Source of the DNA: Acidobacteriaceae bacterium
GTDB lineage: Bacteria; Acidobacteriota; Terriglobia; Terriglobales; Acidobacteriaceae
NCBI GenBank assembly: GCA_030041435.1
Contig: JASHNW010000024.1
Span: 1-64,000, forward strand
Direction of reading: 5' to 3'
Length of the DNA: 64,000 nucleotides
Below are positions 8,710-16,191 of this stretch, piece by piece. A program made the translations under genes and the position numbers. The notes beneath the pieces are model-generated. The model was given only the letters and a program-made list of their open reading frames with translations. It was not told the DNA's origin and did no database searches. Every line of letters begins with the position of its first letter. The stretch's first letter is position 1.

Positions 8710-8740
8710 AGGGTATAGGGTATAGGGTATAGGGTATAGG
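8710..8740. repeat. Heptamer array AGGGTAT x 4
   Basis: Four exact AGGGTAT units followed by AGG. The unit is the same as in the arrays at 19207, 25044, 34974 and 35362. Confidence 0.9.
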
Positions 8741-8784
8741 AGGGGGCGGGCGGTCCATTTTATTCGCCTCCTTCCATGGACAAA

Positions 8785-8816
8785 GCCTCGCTCGCGCGAG
8801 GCCTTTTTCTTTTTTT
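8785..8816 (+). terminator. Rho-independent terminator
   Basis: GCCTCGC-TCGC-GCGAGGC (8785-8802) is a 7-bp GC-rich hairpin followed by CTTTTTCTTTTTTT-type T-rich sequence. It would stop plus-strand transcription. Confidence 0.75.
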
Positions 8817-8898
8817 ACTCTATAAGTTCAGAATACCAAGTTTAGCGATCAACCCTGCCAACTATTTTGGGGTAAGTTGGTGTGTAAGTCGCATGTTA

Positions 8899-8945
8899 TC
8901 AAGAGGCGTTACTTTGGTGAAGAGGTGCGCCTCTTGACAGTTTTT
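8899..8945 (+). terminator. Terminator-like hairpin before the PhzF gene
   Basis: TCAAGAGGCG (8899-8908) pairs perfectly with CGCCTCTTGA (8928-8937), and TTTTT follows after three bases. The 19-nt loop is long for a terminator. The sequence from 8946 to 9113 holds a G-rich tract and a small GC hairpin (GGGGCAGAAGCCC region) but no gene. Confidence 0.4.
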
Positions 8946-9113
8946 CGGGAAATGGGGGTTGGGTGGGAAATTGTGATCGCTACGGTTATGAAAGTACCGG
9001 CTGGGCGGCTCCGGGGCAGAAGCCCGGCTTCCCCGGCCTGATGGCTCCCCAAGCCAACACCGGGCTTGAATTGGACACCCGGATCGGCGATCGGCAGAAG
9101 GTAGACTGCCGGT

Positions 9114-9992
9114 ATGAACGAGGAGAGGCGTTACCGGTATCGGGTGGTGGATGTGTTTACGGAGAGGGCGCTCGAAGGGAACGCGCTGGCGGTGTTTCCG
9201 GCGGGAGGCGACGTTGAGGAGCGGAGAATGCAGCCGATTGCGCGGGAGATGAACCTGTCGGAGACGGTGTTCGTGCTGCCGTCGACGCGGGCGGACTGCG
9301 CGGCGCGGCTGCGCATTTTTACGCCGGCGCAGGAGCTGCGGTTTGCGGGGCATCCGACGGTGGGCGCGGCGTGGGTGCTGCTGGAGGAAGGGACGGGGCG
9401 CGGGGTGGAGCGGTTTGCGCTGGAGGAACCGGTGGGACCGGTGGCGGTGCGGGTAGATGCGGAGGGGCTGATCTGGCTGACGACGCCTCCGATTGCGTTC
9501 GGGGCAACGTACGATGTGGCTGCGGCGGCCACGGCGTTGGGGCTGGGGGCGGGAGATCTGCTGGGGCCCGAGCCGCAACTGGCGGGCGCGGGGAATCGGA
9601 TGATTTTTGTGGCGGTGAAGGACCGCGCGGCGGTGGATCGGGCGTGGCTGGAGCCGGCAGCGCTGCGGCGGATGAAGGGCGCGGATGCGGAGCCGGCAGG
9701 GGTATTTGTGTTTACGCCGACGGCGGAGGGCGCGTACTCGCGGATGTTTGCGCTGGAGCTGGGGATGGTGGAGGATCCGGCGACGGGAAGCGCTACGGGG
9801 CCGCTGGCCGCCTACATGATGCGGCACGGGCTGGCGGCGGGCGGCGCGGGTGCGCGGTGGGTGAGCGAGCAGGGGACGAAGATGGGAAGGCGGAGCCTGC
9901 TGCACGTGCACGTGACGGCGGCAGGGGCGATCGAAGTAGGCGGACACGTGACGCCGGTGGCGGAGGGGACGATGCGGCTGCGCGAGGCGTGA
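9114..9992 (+). CDS. PhzF-family isomerase (292 aa)
   Basis: Length and order of motifs match the PhzF/diaminopimelate-epimerase-fold family: YRVVDVFTERALEGNALAVF at the start, catalytic Glu50 in MNLSETVFVLP, GHPTVGAAWVLL near residues 80-91, and the second-half motif EDPATGSATGPLAAY. In phenazine producers PhzF isomerises dihydro-3-hydroxyanthranilate; most genomic homologues, probably this one too, act on unknown small molecules. No phenazine genes are near. The ATG at 9114 follows GGTAGACTGCCGGT without a clear ribosome site. The protein is cytoplasmic. The gene is very GC-rich and stands alone. Confidence 0.88.
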   Translation: MNEERRYRYRVVDVFTERALEGNALAVFPAGGDVEERRMQPIAREMNLSETVFVLPSTRADCAARLRIFTPAQELRFAGHPTVGAAWVLLEEGTGRGVERFALEEPVGPVAVRVDAEGLIWLTTPPIAFGATYDVAAAATALGLGAGDLLGPEPQLAGAGNRMIFVAVKDRAAVDRAWLEPAALRRMKGADAEPAGVFVFTPTAEGAYSRMFALELGMVEDPATGSATGPLAAYMMRHGLAAGGAGARWVSEQGTKMGRRSLLHVHVTAAGAIEVGGHVTPVAEGTMRLREA

Positions 9993-10092
9993 TGGGGCGG
10001 AGTGACCTGGGCAGCTTGCGGAAAAAAAGCAGGGATCTCGGACAAAATCGTCCCTCGGCGGCTCAAGCCGAATTGAATTTGCTGCGTTTTCG

Positions 10093-10213
10093 GCACGGCT
10101 GAAGCCGTGCCCCTTCAAAGAATCGAGTTTTTCCGCAAGCTGTGAAGCTGTCCCCTTTCAAAGAATCGAGTTTTTCCGCAAGCTGTGAAGCTGTGCCCCT
10201 GCAAAGAATCGAG
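10093..10213. repeat. 43-bp tandem repeat with GAAGC hairpins
   Basis: CAAAGAATCGAG occurs at 10116, 10159 and 10202, an exact 43-bp period. Each unit also holds TTTTTCCGCAAGCTGTGAAGCTGT. The array starts with the palindrome GGCACGGCTGAAGCCGTGCC (10091-10110), which recurs at 30218 and 30383. The last unit is partial. Confidence 0.85.
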
Positions 10214-10278
10214 TGAGCCATCCCTCTATGTCGATACACCCTGGGTAGCGCTGCCGGCGGAGGGGAAGGGCTGCGCGG

Positions 10279-10779
10279 CTACTGCGCGGCGGGCAGAGAC
10301 TGATGCGCGGCGAGGGCGCGGTAGGCGAAGAGCATGCCGGCGCGCCAGCGGACGATCATGCCGAAGGCGAGGATGAAGAAGAGGGCTCCGGTCTGCTCGA
10401 CGGTGAGGAGCTTGTCAAAGTAGCCGCGGGCGAAGAAGCGGACGGCGGCGAGGACGACGATGACCATGAGGAAGGCCTGGGAGCGCTTCATCATGATGGC
10501 TTCGCCGGCGCGGTGCAGTTTGGTGGTGGCGGTGAGCGGCCAGGCAAGGAGAATCGCGCCGGTGAGGAAGGCGACGAGGGCCCAGAGCCAGGGGATGCGG
10601 AAGGGCGGCACCAGAAACATGCAGAAGCCGGTGGCCATGCCGAGCGGGGGAATGACGATCTTCTTCAGGGTAACCGGGGTCTGGGTCTCGCGGATGCGCC
10701 AGACGATGATGACGACGGCGCCGACGATGGTGGCGACGGCGTAGTCCATGGCCGTGATGTGCGGAGGCACAAAGTGCAT
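10279..10779 (-). CDS. CcdC-like integral membrane protein (166 aa)
   Basis: About five membrane spans are visible, roughly residues 11-28, 41-58, 62-82, 100-117 and 128-145. The motif IPPLGMATGFCMFLVPPFR and the following PLTATTKL segment resemble CcdC, the DUF1453 protein first linked to cytochrome c maturation in Bacillus. A direct role in cytochrome c assembly has not been shown for most members and is uncertain here, although a heptaheme cytochrome is encoded elsewhere in the window. The start ATG follows GAGG. The gene is on its own, 135 nt from the DUF4139 gene that lies on the same strand upstream of it. Confidence 0.75.
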   Translation of the reverse strand: MHFVPPHITAMDYAVATIVGAVVIIVWRIRETQTPVTLKKIVIPPLGMATGFCMFLVPPFRIPWLWALVAFLTGAILLAWPLTATTKLHRAGEAIMMKRSQAFLMVIVVLAAVRFFARGYFDKLLTVEQTGALFFILAFGMIVRWRAGMLFAYRALAAHQSLPAAQ

Positions 10780-10914
10780 AGGGAAAACCTCGATAACGCC
10801 CCTGGCGCGAGGGGCCGAACGGAATGGTGTCTCGATCAGGCTGCGCAGGGGAAGCCTGCTTATTTATAAGGATAACGCGGCTGATGGTGGAACCGCGGAG
10901 ACGGGCGGCGCGGG

Positions 10915-12465
10915 TTACCAGGTGTAGCGGACGGAGTAGGTGAGGGTGGCTTCTCCTTTGGCAGGGACCTGAACGGGGAACTCGACGGTGCGGGCGTCGA
11001 GTTTGGTGAAGTCGGCGGATTTGTCGCGGATCTCCCAGTTCAGTCCGCGATATATGGGCTCGACAACGGAGACGGTGACGGGCTCGGTCTTCTGGTTGGT
11101 GAGGTGGATCTCGAAGGACTCGTCGACGATGCGGTCCTGCATATTGACGTGGAAGTCGGTCTGGCGGCGCGCGCCTTTGACGTCGAAGGCGTTGCCGGTG
11201 ACGATCATGACGGTGTCGTCGGCGGGAGTGTGGCTGATGAGGCTTTCGCCGGTGAACTCCATCTGGCCGTCGGAGTCGCGGCGGTAGAGGCGGATGCGGC
11301 CGGCGGGCAGAGGCATGCCGAGGTGGTTGGCGGCGGAGTTTTTGAAGGATTCGACGATCTGGACTTTGGTGTTGGCGGGGTCGAGGCCGAATTCCGGCTG
11401 CTGGTTGATGTAGTTGTTGTTCTGATTGGGCTGCATTTCGGCAGCGCCGTTGTAGCGATAGCTGCGGGAGAGGGCGATGCCGGAGGCGTCGATGAACTGG
11501 ACCTGCTTGGTTTCGCCGATGAGGAGGGAGACGGTGCGGTTGAGGTCGTAGAGGTGGAAGTCGTCGAAGGCTTTCTGGGTGACGGACTGGTTGACGGTCA
11601 TGGCGCCGGTAACGAAAGCGACCTGGTTGCGCAGCTGGTAGGGATTTTGCGGGGCGATCTTCGCGACGTCGCCGGCCATGAGCTTGATGCGGGCGGAGGG
11701 AAAGTCGGTGCCGCTGTCGTTATGGATGGTGACCCAGCCGAGGAGGGCGGCCTTTTCGTCGCTGGGGGCGGCTTCGCCGGAGTTGGGAGCGACGACGTTG
11801 TAGGTGGCTTCCCAGCTGAGGCCGCCGGTGATGTAGGCGAGCTCGGCGGAGAGGTGCTGGGCGCGGTCGGAGTCGATTTGCCAGCGGAGGGTGGGCTGGA
11901 GCAGGAGGCCGTCGGTGGAGGCAGGGAAGAGCGGGGTGCCGGGGAGCTGGAATTCGAGCTGGCCGTTGACTTCGATGAGGGGCTGGTTGTTGGGGAACTG
12001 GCCGTACTGCTGGTAGGGGTCGTTGTCGCGGGGGGCGCGGATGATTTTGCCGGAGACGATCTGCGGGGAGACGGACTGCGGCCCCATGGGCTGGCCGTTG
12101 ATGCGAAGGCCGGTGTCGAAATTGATGGTTTTGCCCTCGTATTTGCGGAGCATGGAGTTCTGATCGACGATGCCGGCGTCGTAGTTTTGCTCGACGATGT
12201 GGAAGGTTGGCTTGCCGGAAGGGTCGAGCAGGACGACGGAGTCGGGCTCGAGCTGCGTGGTGACCTGGGTGGTGGAGACTTCGTTGGCGCCGGGATGGAG
12301 GTCGAGCTGGATGGGGGTGCGGGCTACGGCGAAATTCTCGTTATAGATGGTGAGGGCGGTGGAGGGAACGGTGGGTTGGGCGGCGGGCTGATGCGGGGGC
12401 GAGGATTGCTGGGCGGCGAGGGAAGTTACGGCGAAGATAGCGGCAGATAGAAGGCAGAGGCGCAC
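10915..12465 (-). CDS. Exported DUF4139-domain protein (516 aa)
   Basis: An N-terminal signal peptide (MRLCLLSAAIFAVTSLAAQQ) is followed by a proline-rich linker, then a beta-rich body beginning ALTIYNENFAVARTPIQLDL and ending AKGEATLTYSVRYTW. This pattern of an N-terminal strand domain plus a long C-terminal part with VEPIYRGLNWEI matches the DUF4139 (mucoidy-inhibitor-like) family, whose function is unknown. It is probably periplasmic or surface associated. The start is GTG 12465 with AAGGGAT upstream. A Gln/Asn-rich internal segment (NQNNNYINQQ) is notable. The CcdC-like gene lies 135 nt downstream of it on the same strand. Confidence 0.8.
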   Translation of the reverse strand: MRLCLLSAAIFAVTSLAAQQSSPPHQPAAQPTVPSTALTIYNENFAVARTPIQLDLHPGANEVSTTQVTTQLEPDSVVLLDPSGKPTFHIVEQNYDAGIVDQNSMLRKYEGKTINFDTGLRINGQPMGPQSVSPQIVSGKIIRAPRDNDPYQQYGQFPNNQPLIEVNGQLEFQLPGTPLFPASTDGLLLQPTLRWQIDSDRAQHLSAELAYITGGLSWEATYNVVAPNSGEAAPSDEKAALLGWVTIHNDSGTDFPSARIKLMAGDVAKIAPQNPYQLRNQVAFVTGAMTVNQSVTQKAFDDFHLYDLNRTVSLLIGETKQVQFIDASGIALSRSYRYNGAAEMQPNQNNNYINQQPEFGLDPANTKVQIVESFKNSAANHLGMPLPAGRIRLYRRDSDGQMEFTGESLISHTPADDTVMIVTGNAFDVKGARRQTDFHVNMQDRIVDESFEIHLTNQKTEPVTVSVVEPIYRGLNWEIRDKSADFTKLDARTVEFPVQVPAKGEATLTYSVRYTW

Positions 12466-12664
12466 GGGTTATCCCTTTCGGCGAGGCGGGAGCAGGATAG
12501 CAGAGATATTTGAGTTAGAGACGCAGCGGGGTGGGGCGGGGGTAGCGGGGTGCGATCAGATTGATGCGGCCCGGAACCGGATCCCTTGTCTCAACACCTG
12601 GGAGCGTTCGACAAGCTCGGGTTATGGGGCACCCGGAGAGCAAAATCCCGCTTCGTGTTGTGCG

Positions 12665-13687
12665 TTACTGCGTGAAGATGTCTTTCGGGCAGATGACGTG
12701 GACGCCTACGTTTTGGTCGACTAACTGGGTGATGTCGACGTCGCAGGCTACGGAGGTGAGCATGTAGGCGTCGTCGCGGGAGAGGTGTTTGTCGGCGACG
12801 AGGAAGTCGATGTTGTTGCGGACGGCCATTTCGGTGGCGGTTTTGAGGTCGGGGCTGAAGCCCATGGCGACGTAGGCGGTGGGCGTCTCGGCGCGGGGCC
12901 AGAGGAGATGCTGGTCTTTATGGACGATGAAGCGGAAGGTGCCGGTGAGGAAGGTTTCCATGGCGGTGATGTCGACTTCGCCGTTGCCCTGGCCGGCGTG
13001 TCCGTCACCGGCTTCAAAGAGCGCGCCGGGGGCGTGGACGGGGAGATAGAGGGTGGTTCCGGCAACGAGCAACTTGTTGTCCATGTTGCCGCCGTGCATC
13101 CAGGGCGGGACGCTGGAGAAGCGGCCGGCGGATTCGGGCGGTGCGTCACCCATGGAGCCGAAGAAGGGGTGCAGGGGAATGTCGATGCCGGGAGCGAAGT
13201 GGGCGATCATCTTTTGGCGGTCAAGGGGAATGATTTTGGTGCGGCCGTAGGGGAAGTCGTCGGGGAGAAAGCCGCGGCCGACGCCGAATCCGTTGCAGGC
13301 GAAGGGAGCGTCGATGTCGATGGAGAGGATGTCGACTTCGAGGACGTCGCCGGGCTGGGCTTCGGCGATGGCGACGGGGCCGGTGAGGATGTGTCCGCCG
13401 GGGCCCTTGTCGGTGACCTTATCGTAGATGGGCTGGTTCCAGGCGGGGATGTCGGCGCGGGCGACGCCTTCGGCCTCGAGACGCTCGTTGGAGCCGCAGG
13501 TGGAGAGGGTTTGCATGCGGACGGTGTCGCCGGAGTGGACGGTGAGGACGGGTTTCGCTTTGGACCAGTAGTATCCCCAGGCGACGGTGGTGGGCGTAGC
13601 GGGGAGGAAGACGGGAGCGGACGGAGCTGGCGACTGGGCGGCGGCGAGGGTGGGAACGATGAGGAGAATGACTGCCAGGGACTTCAT
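12665..13687 (-). CDS. Secreted acetamidase/formamidase-family protein (340 aa)
   Basis: The first 18 residues (MKSLAVILLIVPTLAAAQ) are a signal peptide, so the protein is exported. The rest matches the FmdA_AmdA family: HSGDTVRMQT, GPGGHILTGPVAIAEAQPGDVLEVDI, HPFFGSMGDAPPE, HGGNMDNKLL and HAGQGNGEVDITAME are all family landmarks, including the His/Asp residues assigned to metal binding. Known members hydrolyse formamide or acetamide; secreted members of this group are uncharacterised and may act on another amide. The start has GGAGG five to six bases upstream. The 199-bp gap downstream (12466-12664) contains a fragment ending GGGGCACCCGG, which resembles one arm of a dispersed palindrome. 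Confidence 0.85.
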   Translation of the reverse strand: MKSLAVILLIVPTLAAAQSPAPSAPVFLPATPTTVAWGYYWSKAKPVLTVHSGDTVRMQTLSTCGSNERLEAEGVARADIPAWNQPIYDKVTDKGPGGHILTGPVAIAEAQPGDVLEVDILSIDIDAPFACNGFGVGRGFLPDDFPYGRTKIIPLDRQKMIAHFAPGIDIPLHPFFGSMGDAPPESAGRFSSVPPWMHGGNMDNKLLVAGTTLYLPVHAPGALFEAGDGHAGQGNGEVDITAMETFLTGTFRFIVHKDQHLLWPRAETPTAYVAMGFSPDLKTATEMAVRNNIDFLVADKHLSRDDAYMLTSVACDVDITQLVDQNVGVHVICPKDIFTQ

Positions 13688-13849
13688 GCAGACCTCCGGT
13701 GCGGGTGGTGAGGATGGCAGAGGAAAGCTGGAGACGGCTGTGGGGAGAATGATACGCGAGCAGGGTACGGCTCAAGAGGCCGAGAGCGGAAGGTTGAAGA
13801 CTGTGCGACCAGGCGCATCGCTAAGATTGAGGATGTGCCTGGGAGACGA

Positions 13850-14944
13850 ATGACGGGGAAGGAATTTGAGCCGGCGATGCTGAGTCGGGACGGCGGGTTG
13901 GTGGTGCGGCAGGCGGAGCCGCTGAACCTGGAGGGTCCGTTTGCCGCGCTGAACGGGCGCATTACGCCGACCGGGCAGTTTTACGTGCGCAGCCATTTTC
14001 CGGCGCCGGAGATCGATGCGGAAGCGTTTCGGCTGACCGTGGATGGGGCGGTGGAGCGGGAGATTGGGTTATCGCTGGACGAGCTGCTGCGTATGCCGGC
14101 AACGACGCGCGCGGCGACGCTGGAATGCGCGGGGAATGGACGTGTCTTTCTGACGCCGCCGGCCGAGGGAGTGCAGTGGCATCTGGGAGCGGTGGGCACG
14201 GCGGAGTGGACGGGTGTGCCCCTGGATGAGGTGCTGCAGCGGGCGGGATTGCAGACCGAGGCCGGGGAGATTGTGCTGGAGGGGGCGGATCGGGGAGTGG
14301 TGCGGGATAAGGGCGCGCCACCGGGAGAGATTGCCTATGCGCGGGGCGTGTGCGTGGAGGATGCCGGGCGGGTCCTGCTGGCGTATGCGATGAATGGCGA
14401 GCCGCTGACGCGGGAGCACGGATTTCCGCTGCGGGCGATTGTGCCGGGACATTATGCGATGGCGTCGGTGAAGTGGCTGACGCGGATCCATGTGGCGACG
14501 GAGCCGTTCCAGGGATATTTCCAGACCGAAGATTACGCGTACTGGGACGGCGCAGCGGGGAATGCGGTGCGACGGCCGATTCGGGCGATGGCGCTGAAGT
14601 CGTCGATTGCGCGGCCGGTGGAGGGGACGGTGGTGGAGGCCGGGTCGGAGACGACGATCGCGGGGGCGGCGTGGTCGGGCGGGCCGGGGCTGGAGCGCGT
14701 GGAGGTGTCGACGGACGGCGGGACGACATGGGCGGCAGCGGAGTTTCTGGATGCGGAGGAGCCGGGGGTGTGGCGGCGCTGGCAGTATGTGTGGCGGGTC
14801 CCGGAGGCGGGGGAATATGTCCTGCTGTCGCGGGCCACGGATGTGGCGTGGAATGTGCAGCCGAGCGCGCACGATGAGCGATTCGGGGCGTATGTGATTC
14901 ACCGCATGGTGCCGGTGGCGGTGAGCGCGCGCCGATTGCGATGA
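13850..14944 (+). CDS. Sulfite-oxidase-family molybdopterin enzyme (364 aa)
   Basis: The chain has the Mo-pterin domain and the C-terminal dimerisation domain of sulfite oxidases, without a heme domain. ATLECAGNGR contains the molybdenum ligand Cys93. RSHFPAPEI, GGxxPL-like spacing, HGFPLRAIVPGHYAMASVKWL and the late LSRATDVAWNVQP segment are family hallmarks. No signal peptide or Tat motif is seen, so the protein may be cytoplasmic. I chose ATG 13850 (GGGAG upstream); GTG 13835 is possible. The physiological substrate could be sulfite or an S/N-oxide. MoaA, needed for the cofactor, is encoded at 39413. Confidence 0.88.
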   Translation: MTGKEFEPAMLSRDGGLVVRQAEPLNLEGPFAALNGRITPTGQFYVRSHFPAPEIDAEAFRLTVDGAVEREIGLSLDELLRMPATTRAATLECAGNGRVFLTPPAEGVQWHLGAVGTAEWTGVPLDEVLQRAGLQTEAGEIVLEGADRGVVRDKGAPPGEIAYARGVCVEDAGRVLLAYAMNGEPLTREHGFPLRAIVPGHYAMASVKWLTRIHVATEPFQGYFQTEDYAYWDGAAGNAVRRPIRAMALKSSIARPVEGTVVEAGSETTIAGAAWSGGPGLERVEVSTDGGTTWAAAEFLDAEEPGVWRRWQYVWRVPEAGEYVLLSRATDVAWNVQPSAHDERFGAYVIHRMVPVAVSARRLR

Positions 14945-14997
14945 AAATTTGGGAACGATCTTGACCGGCAGACGGGAATGGGCGTACTTTGTGCTGC

Positions 14998-16089
14998 ATG
15001 GGCGAAGAAAAAGCGAATCTGTTGGCAGCGGATACTTTGTTCCCCATCGTGGGGCAGGAGGCCGGGCCGCGGCCGGTGGGGATTGCGCGGCTGGCGGCCG
15101 AGGGTGCGGAGGCGGAGCTGGGGCGCGACGGGCATGGGGTGGAGTTCCGCACGATGGAGACGCGGTCGCTGCTGAACCGCGTGGTTTCGAAGCGGATGAA
15201 CTATTTCCAATGGAGCATCAATCCGTATCGCGGCTGCGAGTTCGGCTGCCGGTACTGCTATGCGCGGTACACGCATGAGTTCATCGACAAGCCGGACCCG
15301 CTGACGTTCGAGCGGGAGATCTACATCAAGCAACATGCGGCGTGGCTGCTGCGGCAGGAACTGCGGCAGGTGGCGGAGGGGGAGACGATTGCGATTGGAA
15401 CGGCGACCGATCCGTACCAGCCGGTGGAAAGACAGGCGCGCGTGATGCGGAGCTTGCTGGAGGTGTTTGCGGAGCAGGAGGGTTTGCGGCTGGGGATTGT
15501 GACCAAATCGACGCTGATCGAGCGGGACCTGGATCTGCTGACGCGGATTGCGGCGCGCAACCGGCTGACGCTGCACGTGACGATTACGACGCCGGATGCG
15601 AAGCTGGCGCGGGTGCTGGAGCCGCGGGCGCCGCGGCCGGATCTGCGGTTTCAAACGGTGGCGCGGCTGCGGGAAGCGGGGTTGCGGGCGGGGATTCTGT
15701 GTTCGCCGCTGATGCCGGGCATTACGGATACGCCGGCGGCACTGGAGAGGATGGCGATCCGGGCGAAGAAAGCGCGGGCGAGCTTTTTTGCGGCGAATCC
15801 GCTGTTTCTGAAGCCATGCTCGAAGGCGGTATTCCTGCGGTTTGTGGAGGAGCATTTTCCGGCGCTGGTTCGGGAGTATGCGACACGGTATGGGCAGCGG
15901 GATTTTGTGTCGAAGGCGTACCAGGAGCGGGTGGCCGCGCTGGTGAAGGCGGTGGTGCGGAAACATGGGCTGGACCAGCGGTTTGACGCGGGGGCGAAGA
16001 AGGATGCGCAGCCGGTTTGGCCGATGCAGGGCGAGTTGTGGGAAATGGGCGTTGAGCCGGGCCGCGCTTTGCGCGCAAAGGCGGGTTGA
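14998..16089 (+). CDS. Radical SAM protein of the SPL/Rv2578c-like group (363 aa)
   Basis: INPYRGCEFGCRYCYARY holds the cluster cysteines C80, C84 and C87 in the CxxxCxxC spacing. IAIGTATDPYQPVE and LGIVTKSTLIERDLDLL follow as in spore-photoproduct-lyase-like and Rv2578c-type proteins. The region before residue 50 is not conserved. The substrate of this group is unknown; DNA photoproduct repair is not implied. ATG 14998 and GTG 14989 are both possible starts; ATG is preferred. The gene begins 53 nt after the Mo-enzyme gene on the same strand and may be co-transcribed. A late Cys (LKPCSKAVF) could ligand a further group. Confidence 0.82.
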   Translation: MGEEKANLLAADTLFPIVGQEAGPRPVGIARLAAEGAEAELGRDGHGVEFRTMETRSLLNRVVSKRMNYFQWSINPYRGCEFGCRYCYARYTHEFIDKPDPLTFEREIYIKQHAAWLLRQELRQVAEGETIAIGTATDPYQPVERQARVMRSLLEVFAEQEGLRLGIVTKSTLIERDLDLLTRIAARNRLTLHVTITTPDAKLARVLEPRAPRPDLRFQTVARLREAGLRAGILCSPLMPGITDTPAALERMAIRAKKARASFFAANPLFLKPCSKAVFLRFVEEHFPALVREYATRYGQRDFVSKAYQERVAALVKAVVRKHGLDQRFDAGAKKDAQPVWPMQGELWEMGVEPGRALRAKAG

Positions 16090-16191
16090 CGGGGGGAACG
16101 GGTGCGGCGCGGATGGCCAGCGGAGGATTTCCGCCCGCACCAGGGGAACGAACCGCCGGTTGCCACCGTACATGAGGGAACGGAGAAACGG

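Larger units (their letters stand above)
8514..8816 (+). other. Structured intergenic segment, candidate small RNA or short ORF
   Basis: This stretch is AT-richer than its surroundings. TTTTGAGGGCTC (8581-8592) and GAGCCCTCAAAA (8627-8638) are a perfect 12-bp inverted repeat. A 27-codon reading frame, ATG 8595 to TAG 8678, starts inside the hairpin behind GAGGG; its product is polar and I do not recognise it. A strong terminator closes the segment at 8785-8816 although no annotated plus-strand gene precedes it. A small transcript ending there is possible. No promoter could be picked with confidence. Confidence 0.35.

Noticed and set aside
9114-9992. Phenazine biosynthesis
   Set aside because: PhzF-type protein stands alone; no other phz genes.
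11104-12450. A 448-codon plus-strand frame opposite the DUF4139 gene
   Set aside because: Composition is Gly/Val/Asp-rich nonsense typical of the antisense of GC-rich coding DNA; the minus-strand protein has a signal peptide and family motifs.
12590-12640. Another copy of the coding-invading palindrome
   Set aside because: Only the right arm (GGGGCACCCGG) and a loose CCCTTGTC are present; the hairpin cannot be shown.
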